Shown here one piece after another: positions 9,102 through 16,783 of a stretch of DNA of 43,098 nucleotides. A program made the translations under genes and the position numbers. The first letter of the stretch is position 1; each line of letters starts with the position of its first letter. This DNA comes from Nioella sp. MMSF_3534 (GTDB taxonomy: Bacteria > Pseudomonadota > Alphaproteobacteria > Rhodobacterales > Rhodobacteraceae), in contig NZ_JASHJX010000042.1 in assembly GCF_030732985.1 (NCBI RefSeq), positions 1-43,098 of the forward strand, in the 5' to 3' direction. The notes beneath the pieces are model-generated. The model saw nothing but the letters and a program-made list of their open reading frames with translations. It searched no databases and had not been told where the DNA came from.

Positions 9102-10529
9102 TCAGTTCTCCCGTCCGTTGAACACGGTGTCCTCAAAGGTCCGTGTGCCGCTGCTCTGGTCTTCCACCCAAAGGCGGAAATCGGTGCGGTCCAGGCTTGC
9201 TGCCGGATCGCCCGGGCGTGCCAGGACATAGACCCGCTGCAACTGGGTGGTGTCGGCGGGCACAGTCACGGTCAGGAGGTCGGTGCCCTCCAGTTCCACC
9301 CGCAGGATCTCGTCCGAAGTCAGCGAGATGTGGAAGTCCGTTGCATCGTGCTGCATGTTTCTGATCCGCACATCATATGTGTTGCGGATGGTTCCGTCCG
9401 ACAGGGTCACGTAGGTCGGATTGCGCACCGGCGACACGGTGATGTCGATGTCGGAACGGATGAACAGCATCACGGTCAGGCCGATGCCGATTGCGGACCA
9501 CAGCACGGTGTAGATGATCGTGCGCAGGCGGAAGATATGTTGCCAGACCGGTTTCTTGGCATTCCCGGCTCGCTCATTCGCCTCGTCCGTAAGGGCCATG
9601 TAGTCGATCAGGCCGCGTGGCTTGCCGATCTTGGCCATGATGTCGTCGCAGGCGTCGATACACAGCGCGCAGGTGATGCATTCCAGTTGCTGACCATCGC
9701 GGATGTCGATGCCCACCGGGCAGACATTGACGCAGGCCATGCAGTCGATGCAGTCGCCAAGCTGGTCGGCATCCGCGCCCTTGCGGTGCTTGCCGCGCGG
9801 TTCGCCCCGCCAGTCACGATAGGCGACAGTCAGCGAGTCTTCATCCATCATCGCCGCCTGAATCCGCGGCCAGGGGCACATGTAGATGCAGACCTGTTCG
9901 CGCATGAAACCGCCGAACACGAAGGTGGTGAAGGTCAGGATGCCGATTGTGACATAGGCCACGTAGGGCGCCTGCAAGGTGACCAGATCAACCAGCAGGG
10001 TCGGCGCATCGGTGAAGTAGAACACCCAGGCCCCGCCGGTGGCGACCGCGATCAGGAACCAACTGATATACTTGAACACCCGAAGGCGGATCTTCCTGCC
10101 GTCCCACTTGGCTTTCCACAGGCGCAGGCGCGCGTTGCGGTCGCCTTCAATCCAGCGTTCCACCGTATAGAAAAGGTCCGTCCAGACGGTTTGCGGGCAG
10201 GCATAGCCACACCAGACCCGGCCAAGCGCCGACGTGAACAGGAACAGGCCAAGCCCGGCCATGATCAGAAGGCCCGCGACGAAGTAGAATTCATGCGGCC
10301 AGATCTCGATCCAGAAGAAGAAGAAGCGGCGGTTGGCAAGGTCCAGCAGCACCGCCTGATCGGGCAGCGAGGGGCCGCGATCCCACCGGATCCAGGGCGT
10401 CAGGTAATAGATGCCCAGGGTGACGATCATGATGATCCACTTGAGGTTCCGGAAATTGCCACTCACGCGCTTGGGAAAGACAGGTTCACGGGCGGCGTAG
10501 AGCTTTTTCGGTTGTTCTGTGGAACTCAT
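9102..10529 (-). CDS. ccoG: Cbb3 oxidase accessory protein CcoG, polyferredoxin
   Basis: CcoG (RdxA/FixG) is a membrane iron-sulfur protein that reduces Cu(II) to Cu(I) during copper delivery to the cbb3 oxidase. The 475-residue protein has several membrane helices, a CGYACPQTVW motif in the second third, and a bacterial-type double ferredoxin cluster (CIDCMACVNVCP ... CITCALCIDACD) near the middle. A periplasmic immunoglobulin-like C-terminal domain follows. The ATG is at 10529. An FNR box centred about 80 bp upstream suggests induction at low oxygen. It is the first gene of ccoGHIS, and the hairpin array separates it from ccoP. Confidence 0.96.
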   Translation of the reverse strand: MSSTEQPKKLYAAREPVFPKRVSGNFRNLKWIIMIVTLGIYYLTPWIRWDRGPSLPDQAVLLDLANRRFFFFWIEIWPHEFYFVAGLLIMAGLGLFLFTSALGRVWCGYACPQTVWTDLFYTVERWIEGDRNARLRLWKAKWDGRKIRLRVFKYISWFLIAVATGGAWVFYFTDAPTLLVDLVTLQAPYVAYVTIGILTFTTFVFGGFMREQVCIYMCPWPRIQAAMMDEDSLTVAYRDWRGEPRGKHRKGADADQLGDCIDCMACVNVCPVGIDIRDGQQLECITCALCIDACDDIMAKIGKPRGLIDYMALTDEANERAGNAKKPVWQHIFRLRTIIYTVLWSAIGIGLTVMLFIRSDIDITVSPVRNPTYVTLSDGTIRNTYDVRIRNMQHDATDFHISLTSDEILRVELEGTDLLTVTVPADTTQLQRVYVLARPGDPAASLDRTDFRLWVEDQSSGTRTFEDTVFNGREN

Positions 10530-10601
10530 GACGGGATCGTCCCTTTACGTGCGGATTGCCTTGGCTTGTCTGGTGTTTAGGCGCGGGGGCGGTTGTAAAC
10601 T

Positions 10602-10615
10602 TTGACGTGGATCAA
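10602..10615 (-). promoter_or_regulatory. FNR box upstream of ccoG
   Basis: TTGAC-GTGG-ATCAA matches the FNR consensus TTGAT-N4-ATCAA at 9 of 10 positions. Its centre (10608.5) is about 80 bp before the ccoG start. If FnrL activates from -41.5, transcription would begin near 10567, leaving a leader of about 40 nt. Confidence 0.8.
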
Positions 10616-10628
10616 GAATCGCCGCTGC

Positions 10629-10667
10629 ACTGCAAAAAAGATGAGTTGCCGGAATAGGTTTTGCAGT
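10629..10667. repeat. Inverted repeat ACTGCAAAA/TTTTGCAGT
   Basis: A perfect 9-bp inverted repeat has arms at 10629-10637 and 10659-10667 with a 21-bp centre. It sits just upstream of the FNR box for ccoG. It could be an operator for a second regulator or an RNA hairpin. I do not recognise the motif. Confidence 0.45.
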
Positions 10668-10833
10668 CTGATGCGACAATTCACCCGTAGAAACGCAACA
10701 ACCGGCCTCAGGGAAAGGTTGGCATTTGACAAGCGCAACGGGATCGGACCTGCGGGTGGATCAACCCACGCGAGATTGCTGCGTCCTGCACAAGGGATAA
10801 GGTGTCACGATAGGTGCCGCGCGGGACAAGGGA

Positions 10834-11092
10834 GGTGTCGGTTCTGCAGGAAACGCGCGAACAGGACCAGAACCGACACCCTTTCCATCGGCCGGGAGGG
10901 GCCTCCGGATCTCTTGTCTCTTGTGGTGTCGGCCCTGCAGGAAACGCGCGAACAGGACCAGGGCCGACACCAGTCCCGCCGGCCGGGAGGGGCCTTTGGG
11001 ATCTCTTGTCTGTTTTGGTGCCGGCCCTGTAGGAAACGCGCGAACAGGACCAAGGCCGGCACCGTGCACCGAAGACCGGGAGGGGTCTTCGG
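10834..11092. repeat. Three tandem ~92-bp stem-loop units with covarying stems (ccoP-ccoG gap)
   Basis: This fills much of the 578-bp gene-free gap between ccoP and ccoG. Units start at 10834, 10925 and 11017. Each begins with a 47-nt hairpin (10834-10880, 10925-10971, 11017-11063) with 13-bp arms, for example GGTGTCGGTTCTG and CAGAACCGACACC. The loop keeps AGGAAACGCGCGAACAGGAC in all three. Stem changes are compensated: two T-A pairs in unit 1 become C-G in unit 2, and one T-A in unit 2 becomes C-G in unit 3. Unit 3 also has one mismatch. A second hairpin follows in each unit with an invariant GGGAGG loop (10894-10899, 10985-10990, 11078-11083) and again different stems. On the plus strand units 1 and 2 then end in a T-rich tail (TCTCTTGTCT...). 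Candidates are tandem small RNAs, an mRNA 3' structure of ccoNOQP, or a palindromic repeat family. The rest of the gap (10668-10833) shows nothing recognisable. Confidence 0.85.
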
Positions 11093-11107
11093 ATCTTGTG
11101 TCGGGGA

Positions 11108-12010
11108 TTACTCCCCGCCGCCCAGAGAATGGACGTAGATGGACACCGAACGAATCTCGGCTTCGCTGAGACGACCGGCAGCGCTGGCTTCCGCCGACCA
11201 CGGCGGCATGACGCCGAACCGCGAGAAGCGAACGGTATGCTCCAGCGATGCCTCATCCCCGCCATAGAGCCAGATGGCATCGGTCAGGTTGGGGGCACCG
11301 AGGAACCGGTCGCCGGTGCCGTCATCCATGTGGCAGGATGCACAGTTGTTGAGGAACACCTCTTCGCCTGCGGCGGCAAGCGTCGCATCATGTTCCTGGT
11401 TCGACAGGTTGCGGACATACTGCACCACGCTCGTGATTTCCTCGTCCGACAGGATCTCGTCGAAGGCGGTCATCTCGGAGTAGCGGGCATCGAAGTCGTC
11501 CTCGTTCCGGATGCCGTGGCTGATGGTATAGTGGATCTCGTCGACCGATCCGCCCCACAACCAGTCATCGTCCAGCAGGTTGGGATAGCCGACCGCACCA
11601 GCCGCGCCAGAACCGTGGCACTGCGCACACCAGGTGCGGAAGATCGCGCCGCCGCCCTGGATTGCGTAGTTGTAGAGGTCGGGGTTCTCGTCGGCAGTGA
11701 TTGCCGCAAGCTCCACCTCTTCGATCTGCGCGCGGATCGGGGCGTTCATCTCTTCGAAGGTTGCGATATCGGCAGCCACTTCGCCCCGGGTCGAGTACCC
11801 CAGAACACCGGATGTCGCGGAACTGACCAAGGGCCAGGCCGGATAGAGCACGGTATAGACCACGCCCCATGCGATCGTGGCATAGAAGGTCCATAGCCAC
11901 CAACGCGGCATCGGGTTGTCGAACTCCTTGATCCCATCCCAGATGTGACCGGTGGTATTCGGATCACCCTCTTGCAGGATCTGTTCTTCGGGATGTTTTT
12001 CTTCGGTCAT
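11108..12010 (-). CDS. ccoP: Cbb3-type cytochrome c oxidase subunit III (dihaem)
   Basis: CcoP carries two c-type haems that pass electrons from soluble or anchored cytochrome c toward CcoO and CcoN. The 300-residue protein has an N-terminal FixP-type segment ([24 protein letters not shown]) with one transmembrane helix at about 37-60. Two periplasmic cytochrome domains follow, with C128-AQ-C131-H132 and C223-AS-C226-H227. Candidate methionine ligands are present in each domain (for example near FGVMPPW). The start overlaps the ccoQ stop by four bases. It is the last structural gene; the tandem hairpins begin about 15 bp after its stop. Confidence 0.97.
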   Translation of the reverse strand: MTEEKHPEEQILQEGDPNTTGHIWDGIKEFDNPMPRWWLWTFYATIAWGVVYTVLYPAWPLVSSATSGVLGYSTRGEVAADIATFEEMNAPIRAQIEEVELAAITADENPDLYNYAIQGGGAIFRTWCAQCHGSGAAGAVGYPNLLDDDWLWGGSVDEIHYTISHGIRNEDDFDARYSEMTAFDEILSDEEITSVVQYVRNLSNQEHDATLAAAGEEVFLNNCASCHMDDGTGDRFLGAPNLTDAIWLYGGDEASLEHTVRFSRFGVMPPWSAEASAAGRLSEAEIRSVSIYVHSLGGGE

Positions 12011-12225
12011 TGCCGCGCCTCCGTAAGATGGGCGTCCTGGGCGCCGGGCAAAGGCGCCCGGGCCGGCTTGTCGTCGTGGCGGAAGGGGATGTTCGCGGTG
12101 TCCTGATGGACCTTGCGGCTACCCGGCCGCAAGGTGAACAGGATCACAACGACGAAGACGAGGAACATGAAAACCAGTCCCCAGCTTCCCGCGAAGACCC
12201 GCATGATGGTGTAGGTATCTTCCAT
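12007..12225 (-). CDS. ccoQ: Cbb3 oxidase subunit CcoQ
   Basis: A 72-residue protein with one transmembrane helix at about 14-32 ([19 protein letters not shown]), then [19 protein letters not shown] and a polar tail. The FRPG/RPGS plus DxANIPF pattern is typical of CcoQ/FixQ, a small subunit that stabilises the complex. It is 14 bp after ccoO and overlaps ccoP by four bases in the usual N-O-Q-P order. Confidence 0.95.
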   Translation of the reverse strand: MEDTYTIMRVFAGSWGLVFMFLVFVVVILFTLRPGSRKVHQDTANIPFRHDDKPARAPLPGAQDAHLTEARQ

Positions 12226-12239
12226 CTGTCAGGCCCCCA

Positions 12240-12962
12240 TTACCGGCTTTCGTCGGGCGTGAAGGTCGAGAAGTCGACCAGCGTGCCCAACATCTGCATG
12301 TAGGCGATCAGAGCATCCATCTCGGTCACTGCCGGATTTCCGTCAAAATCGCGCACCTGCGCCCCGGGATAGCGTTCCGCCACCGCGTCATCACCGAAAT
12401 CGGTGGCCTGTTCGACAAAGTCGTAGGCCGCCTGTTCGATCATGTCGTCGGTATAGGGCACACCCACGATCCGGTGCGTCGCCATGAGATCGGCGATATA
12501 GCCGGGCTCGATCTCGGTCTCGGCGAGGTAGCCGTAGGACGGCATCACCGATTCCGGCACCACCGACTGCGGATCGGTGAAGTGATCCACATGCCATTCG
12601 TCCGAGTAGCGGCCACCGACGCGGGCAAGGTCGGGCCCCGTCCGCTTCGATCCCCACTGGAACGGGTGGTCATACATGGACTCTGCCGCGAGGCTGTAGT
12701 GCCCATAGCGTTCCACCTCGTCCCGCATCGGGCGGATCATCTGGCTGTGGCAGACATAGCACCCTTCGCGAATGTAGATTTCGCGCCCGGTCAGTTCGAG
12801 CGGGGAGTAGGGGCGCATGCCCTCCACTTCCTCGATCGTGTTGTCCAGGTAGAACAAGGGGGCGATTTCCACGATCCCGCCGACGGTGACCACCCCAAGG
12901 CTCAGCACCAGCAGGAGGGTCGCGTTGGTCTCGATCTTCTTGTGTCCGTCGAGAAAAGCCAT
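12240..12962 (-). CDS. ccoO: Cbb3-type cytochrome c oxidase subunit II (monohaem)
   Basis: CcoO is a membrane-anchored monohaem cytochrome c that passes electrons to the CcoN haem b. The 240-residue product has an N-terminal helix at about 14-36, then a periplasmic domain with C68-YV-C71-H72 in [18 protein letters not shown]. The methionine ligand is expected in VMPSYGYL or a nearby segment. The upstream open frame is longer, but the ATG at 12962 has AAGGAGG in front and gives the family N terminus. It follows ccoN by 13 bp. Confidence 0.96.
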   Translation of the reverse strand: MAFLDGHKKIETNATLLLVLSLGVVTVGGIVEIAPLFYLDNTIEEVEGMRPYSPLELTGREIYIREGCYVCHSQMIRPMRDEVERYGHYSLAAESMYDHPFQWGSKRTGPDLARVGGRYSDEWHVDHFTDPQSVVPESVMPSYGYLAETEIEPGYIADLMATHRIVGVPYTDDMIEQAAYDFVEQATDFGDDAVAERYPGAQVRDFDGNPAVTEMDALIAYMQMLGTLVDFSTFTPDESR

Positions 12963-12975
12963 CTTGGTTCCCTCC

Positions 12976-14580
12976 TTATTCTGCGGGTGCCGCAACGGTG
13001 GTGTCTGCCTTGGCAGCCCCTTTCCGCACGGTCATCCAGAGGTTGTAGGACATGATCAGCGCACCGCCGAGGAACATCGTCCCACCCAGGCCACGGACCA
13101 CATACATCGGGAACTTGGCGGCCACGGTGTCGGCGAAGCTGTTCACGAGGAACCCTTGCGCGTCCACTTCACGCCACATCAGGCCTTCCATGATACCGGT
13201 CACCCACATGGATGCCGCGTAGAGCACGATGCCGATGGTGGCGAGCCAGTAGTGCCAGCTGACCATCCGCAGGCTGTAGAGGCGCTCTTTGCCCCAGAGC
13301 TTGGGAACCAGGTAGTAGAGCATCCCGAAGGTGATCATCCCGTTCCAGCCGAGCGCACCGGAATGCACGTGACCGATGGTCCAGTCGGTGTAGTGCGACA
13401 GCGAGTTCACCGCGCGGATCGACATCATCGGGCCTTCGAACGTGGACATCCCGTAGAACGCGACCGAGGTCACCATCATCCGCAGGATCGGGTCCGTGCG
13501 CAGCTTGTCCCATGCGCCGGACAGCGTCATCAGACCGTTGATCATGCCACCCCAGGAGGGCATCCACAGCACGACCGAGAACACCATGCCAAGGGTCGAG
13601 GCCCAATCTGGCAGCGCGGTGTAGTGCAGGTGGTGCGGACCGGCCCAGATATACAGGAAGATCAGGGCCCAGAAGTGGATGATCGACAGCTTGTAGGAGT
13701 AAACCGGACGCTCAGCCTGCTTCGGAATGAAGTAGTACATCATGCCCAGGAAGCCCGCGGTCAGGAAGAAGCCCACGGCGTTGTGGCCGTACCACCACTG
13801 GGTCATGGCATCCTGAACGCCTGACATCAGCGAGACGGAGCGCGAGCCGAAGATCGACACCGGCACGGCCAGGTTGTTGACCACGTGCAGCATGGCAACG
13901 GTGACGATGAAGCTGAGGTAGAACCAGTTAGCCACGTAGATGTGGGGTTCCTTCCGCTTCAGCAGCGTACCGAGGAAGAGCAGCAGGTAAGCCACCCAGA
14001 CAATGGTCAGCCACAGGTCGATATACCACTCGGGCTCCGCATATTCGCGGCCCTGCGTCCCACCCAGCACATAGGCCGTTGCGGCCAGCAGGATGAAGAA
14101 CTGGTAGCCCCACAGCACGAACCAGGCCAGACCACCGCCCCACAGGCGCGCGGCAGAGGTCCGCTGCACGACATAGAAGGACGAGGCCAGAAGGCCGGTG
14201 CCACCGAATGCGAAAATCACCGCTGACGTATGCAGCGGGCGCAGACGACCGAAGTTGAGATACCCTTGCGCCCATTCGAAGTTGAGCTCGGGGAAGGCCA
14301 ACTGAAACGCGATGAAGACCCCCACAAGGAAGCCCACAACGCCCCAGAAGGCGGTCAGCGCAACACCGACCCGAACCGGGCCATCCATGTATTCCGCTTC
14401 CAGTACCGCAGCCGGAACCGGTTCATCTGTGCGGCGCAGCTGCCACAGGAAAAGCCCTGCCGCTGTCACCATGACCAGGATCATATGGATCATATAGATC
14501 ATGTCCCGGGCATAACTGGCCGCGATCGCGGCCAGCACCGCAACCAGGCCAAGGATCAGTAGCTTTACGTAATCAAGCAT
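12976..14580 (-). CDS. ccoN: Cbb3-type cytochrome c oxidase subunit I (catalytic)
   Basis: CcoN holds the haem b and the haem b3-CuB centre where O2 is reduced, a high-affinity oxidase for low oxygen. The 534-residue protein has about 12-14 hydrophobic helices. Typical blocks include [14 protein letters not shown] (a low-spin haem ligand), [23 protein letters not shown] (CuB histidine and crosslinked tyrosine region), [14 protein letters not shown] (paired histidines) and [17 protein letters not shown] (haem ligands). The ATG at 14580 is preferred over the longer frame because AAGGGA lies upstream and the longer version would extend into the FNR box. It is first in ccoNOQP, and an FNR box lies about 105 bp upstream. 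Confidence 0.97.
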   Translation of the reverse strand: MLDYVKLLILGLVAVLAAIAASYARDMIYMIHMILVMVTAAGLFLWQLRRTDEPVPAAVLEAEYMDGPVRVGVALTAFWGVVGFLVGVFIAFQLAFPELNFEWAQGYLNFGRLRPLHTSAVIFAFGGTGLLASSFYVVQRTSAARLWGGGLAWFVLWGYQFFILLAATAYVLGGTQGREYAEPEWYIDLWLTIVWVAYLLLFLGTLLKRKEPHIYVANWFYLSFIVTVAMLHVVNNLAVPVSIFGSRSVSLMSGVQDAMTQWWYGHNAVGFFLTAGFLGMMYYFIPKQAERPVYSYKLSIIHFWALIFLYIWAGPHHLHYTALPDWASTLGMVFSVVLWMPSWGGMINGLMTLSGAWDKLRTDPILRMMVTSVAFYGMSTFEGPMMSIRAVNSLSHYTDWTIGHVHSGALGWNGMITFGMLYYLVPKLWGKERLYSLRMVSWHYWLATIGIVLYAASMWVTGIMEGLMWREVDAQGFLVNSFADTVAAKFPMYVVRGLGGTMFLGGALIMSYNLWMTVRKGAAKADTTVAAPAE

Positions 14581-14677
14581 CGATCGTCCCTTCGTCGTGC
14601 CCCGGTACCGACTCGACTCGAGCCATCCGGGACTGTTCCATCTGCTCCCCAAATCGCGCAGCTGCAGCATTGGGGCC

Positions 14678-14691
14678 TTGATCCATGTCAA
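14678..14691 (-). promoter_or_regulatory. FNR box, ccoN-proximal
   Basis: TTGAT-CCAT-GTCAA on the plus strand (TTGAC-ATGG-ATCAA toward ccoN) is a 9/10 consensus match. The centre is 104.5 bp before the ccoN start. Activation from -41.5 would put the ccoN start point near 14643. Confidence 0.85.
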
Positions 14692-14709
14692 GTTTGACGA
14701 AGGTTCCTG

Positions 14710-14749
14710 TTGATGCAGGTCAATGTGTGCCCGTGACGTGCACGATAAT
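14710..14749 (+). promoter_or_regulatory. FNR box (14710-14723) and -10 box (14744-14749) for the stress-protein gene
   Basis: TTGAT-GCAG-GTCAA matches the FNR consensus at 9/10. GATAAT at 14744-14749 is a strong -10. A start point near 14757 would put the box centre at about -41, the class II activator position, 22 nt before the ATG. The site lies 18 bp from the ccoN-proximal box, so the divergent promoters may share FnrL binding. Confidence 0.8.
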
Positions 14750-14778
14750 GATTAATCAGCAGCCACGGAGGACCAATC

Positions 14779-15618
14779 ATGGCCTATAAAACCGTTTTCA
14801 CCGTCATCACCGATCTTGCCGATGTGGGGCCGGTGCTGGAAGCCGCTCTGCCCTTCGTTCGGGCCGAGGGGGCGCATCTGAACGTGCTTTGCCTTGGCAT
14901 CGACCGGACTCAGACCGGGTATTATTTTGCAGGGGCCACTGCCTTGATGCATGAAGAGACCCTGATGCAGGCACAAAGCGAGGCCAAGGATATCGAAGCG
15001 GCCGTGCGCGAACGGCTTGGCCGCACCGAGGTCAGCTGGGGTGTCGATGCCGTGGTTGCCCAGACCGCCACGGTCGCGGGGCTTGTGGCACGGCGTGCAC
15101 GCTTTGCCGATCTGGTGATGCTACCCAAACCATATGGGCCGAACCGCACGATGGATGCGCCGGTGATCGTCGAATCCGCCATGTTCCAGGGGCAAGCGCC
15201 TGTGATGGTCCTGCCCGGCGACGCAGCGCCCGGCACCACGCCCTCCAAGGTCGTCATCGCCTGGAACGAAAGCGCCGAGGCGATGTCGGCGGTACGCCGT
15301 GCCCTGCCCCTGTTGGTTGCGGCGGGCGAGGTCAACATCCTGATCATCGACCCGCAGACCCATAGTACGGACAGTGCCGACCCCGGCAGCGAGCTGTCCG
15401 AGATGCTGAACCGCCATGGTGTGAAGGTCGAGGTTTCGATTGTCGCCAAGACCCTGCCGCGCGTGTCTGACATGATCCTGCGCCATGTGTCCGATCAGAA
15501 TGCAGAATTGCTGGTGATGGGGGCCTACGGGCATTCCCGCTTCCGCGAGGCGATTCTGGGCGGGGCAACCCGCAATCTTCTGGAGCAGGCCGAAGTTCCG
15601 GTGCTGATGGCTCACTAG
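14779..15618 (+). CDS. Tandem universal stress protein (UspA family)
   Basis: A 279-residue cytosolic protein made of two Usp folds (about 1-142 and 150-279). The second half has the nucleotide-binding signature GAYGHSRFREAILGGATRNLL (G-2x-G-9x-G-S/T type) near the C terminus and VVIAWNESAEAMSAVRRALP at its start. The first half lacks a clear glycine motif, so probably only the second binds ATP. A good GGAGG is upstream of the ATG. The gene is divergent from ccoN with its own FNR box and -10, so it is probably induced when oxygen falls. A usp gene beside ccoN is familiar in Rhodobacterales. Confidence 0.93.
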   Translation: MAYKTVFTVITDLADVGPVLEAALPFVRAEGAHLNVLCLGIDRTQTGYYFAGATALMHEETLMQAQSEAKDIEAAVRERLGRTEVSWGVDAVVAQTATVAGLVARRARFADLVMLPKPYGPNRTMDAPVIVESAMFQGQAPVMVLPGDAAPGTTPSKVVIAWNESAEAMSAVRRALPLLVAAGEVNILIIDPQTHSTDSADPGSELSEMLNRHGVKVEVSIVAKTLPRVSDMILRHVSDQNAELLVMGAYGHSRFREAILGGATRNLLEQAEVPVLMAH

Positions 15619-15646
15619 GCTGCGTCGATCCAACGGCATCGGTAGG

Positions 15647-15676
15647 AGGGGCATCCGCAGGGTGCCCCTTTCCTTT
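15647..15676 (+). terminator. Rho-independent terminator after usp
   Basis: GGGGCATCC (15648-15656) pairs with GGGTGCCCC (15660-15668) with one wobble and a GCA loop, followed by TTTCCTTT. It lies 29 bp after the usp stop codon. Confidence 0.8.
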
Positions 15677-15727
15677 GGGCAACAGGCTGAACTCAAACGA
15701 AAATTGAAGGAAGCTGAATTTCCTGTT

Positions 15728-15748
15728 GTGTAAGTGTTTATTTTACAC
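15728..15748. promoter_or_regulatory. Inverted repeat GTGTAA-N9-TTACAC, candidate operator
   Basis: GTGTAA (15728-15733) and TTACAC (15743-15748) form a perfect 6-bp inverted repeat in an AT-rich stretch otherwise surrounded by GC-rich DNA, with CTATAG just after. It lies 47 bp before a possible small ORF. The TGT...ACA ends recall a dimeric regulator site. The spacing (TGT-N13-ACA) is one base longer than the PpsR/CrtJ consensus, so I do not assign it. Confidence 0.45.
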
Positions 15749-15795
15749 TATAGTGAGTCGTACAGACCGACCACAAACCCATAGGACCCAAACCC

Positions 15796-15936
15796 ATGTT
15801 CTGCACCGCCCATCACCAGCCCCGCCCGCGCCCCGCCACTGCCGACATCGCCCGCACCTCCGACCGCCGCGTCCGCGTTGCCGCCGACAAGCCCCGCGCG
15901 CCCGGTCAGATCTTCACCGATTTCGCCAGCATATGA
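15796..15936 (+). CDS. Possible 46-aa arginine/proline-rich small protein
   Basis: An ATG at 15796 opens a 46-codon frame ending TGA at 15934-15936. The product is basic, beginning MFCTAHHQPRPRPATADIAR and ending IFTDFASI. Third positions are strongly C/G, as in real genes here. AGGA lies 9 bp before the ATG, and the upstream AT-rich inverted repeat gives it a plausible promoter region. It ends 15 bp from the convergent fnrL stop. I know no family for it, and it may be spurious. Confidence 0.4.
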   Translation: MFCTAHHQPRPRPATADIARTSDRRVRVAADKPRAPGQIFTDFASI

Positions 15937-15951
15937 GATTTCAGGATCCGG

Positions 15952-16698
15952 TCAGATATAGACGCCGCCATCCGCGTCATCGCCGGTTTCATCCATCAGC
16001 GCCTCGACATCCGGCACGATGATATGGCGCTTGCCCTTCAACTCGATCACGCCGTCGCGCTTCAGCGCAGACATCTGGCGGCTCACGGTTTCCAGCGTCA
16101 GGCCAAGATAGTCGGCCATTGCCTCACGGGTCAGGGGCAGATCGAACGCCAATTCCATAGCATTTTTCGAGTTCTTCAAACTCGCATCGCGCCGCGCGAT
16201 AATCGACAGGAAGCTCGCGATCTTTTCCCTTGCGGTCTTGCGCCCCAAAAGCAGCATCCATTCCCGCGCCGCGTCCAATTCATCGAGCGTCATTTCCAGA
16301 AGCCGCTGGCTGAGATGCGGAGTTTCTTCGATCAAACCCTGAAACGGGACGCGACGGAAACAGCACAACATGACATCGGTCGCAGCGGTCACATCGTAGG
16401 ACACTGATTCGCGGTTCGGACGACCCAGGAAATCGCTTGGCAAAAGCAGGCCAACCATCTGACGGCGCCCGTCTTCCATGGTCTGAGTGAGCGAGGCAAC
16501 GCCCTCGACCACAGAGGCCACGAAATCCATCTTGTCACCGGCCCAGGCAATGGTCTGCCCGGCCTCGAAACGCCTGTAATACTTGATCGCGTCAAGTTTT
16601 TCGAGTTCATCGCTTTCGCAACGGGCACAAACGGCGCGGTGCCGGATCGGGCAATCCGCACACGCCATTTCTGTAACGGCCAGCGATCGATTGGGCAT
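15952..16698 (-). CDS. fnrL: FNR/CRP-family oxygen-sensing regulator FnrL
   Basis: FnrL dimerises through a [4Fe-4S] cluster without oxygen and binds TTGAT-N4-ATCAA. From the ATG at 16698 the product is 248 residues. N-terminal cysteines are C13, C16, C24 and C27 (ACADCPIRHRAVCARC), with a further C112/C113 pair; these give the three-plus-one cluster ligands. A cyclic-nucleotide-like domain follows, then a helix-turn-helix with ETVSRQMSALKRDGV, where E, S and R are the FNR recognition residues. The frame is open to an ATG at 16734, but that would abut the FNR box, and the ATG at 16698 has AAGGAA upstream. It is divergent from hemN. It is the likely controller of the FNR boxes reported here. 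Confidence 0.95.
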   Translation of the reverse strand: MPNRSLAVTEMACADCPIRHRAVCARCESDELEKLDAIKYYRRFEAGQTIAWAGDKMDFVASVVEGVASLTQTMEDGRRQMVGLLLPSDFLGRPNRESVSYDVTAATDVMLCCFRRVPFQGLIEETPHLSQRLLEMTLDELDAAREWMLLLGRKTAREKIASFLSIIARRDASLKNSKNAMELAFDLPLTREAMADYLGLTLETVSRQMSALKRDGVIELKGKRHIIVPDVEALMDETGDDADGGVYI

Positions 16699-16734
16699 TT
16701 GCGTTTCCTTGAGCTCCGCTCGAAATTTCGACAT

Positions 16735-16748
16735 TTGATCTCGATCAA
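16735..16748. promoter_or_regulatory. Perfect FNR box between fnrL and hemN
   Basis: TTGAT-CTCG-ATCAA is a 10/10 match, extended to the 18-bp inverted repeat ATTTGATC-TC-GATCAAAT (16733-16750). Its centre is 42.5 bp before the hemN ATG and 43.5 bp before the chosen fnrL ATG. The site can serve hemN activation and fnrL autoregulation. Confidence 0.92.
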
Positions 16749-16783
16749 ATACAGTCTGTCCTGCGCCCCCTAAAGCTATCGCA

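Noticed and set aside
8973-10580. 535-codon plus-strand open frame
   Set aside because: Antisense to ccoG; no motifs, biased composition typical of shadow frames.
10834-11092. CRISPR-like array
   Set aside because: Only three units are present, the repeat is a 47-nt hairpin with changing stems, the intervening segments resemble each other, and no cas genes are near.
10708-11280. Overlapping ORFs in several frames with repeated FARFLQ/RAFPAGP-type peptides
   Set aside because: They are translations of the tandem hairpin array. The conserved unit is palindromic DNA, the frame shifts between units, and no frame has coherent protein features.
15728-15748. PpsR/CrtJ photosynthesis repressor site
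   Set aside because: The TGT/ACA half sites are 13 bp apart instead of 12, and no photosynthesis genes are visible.
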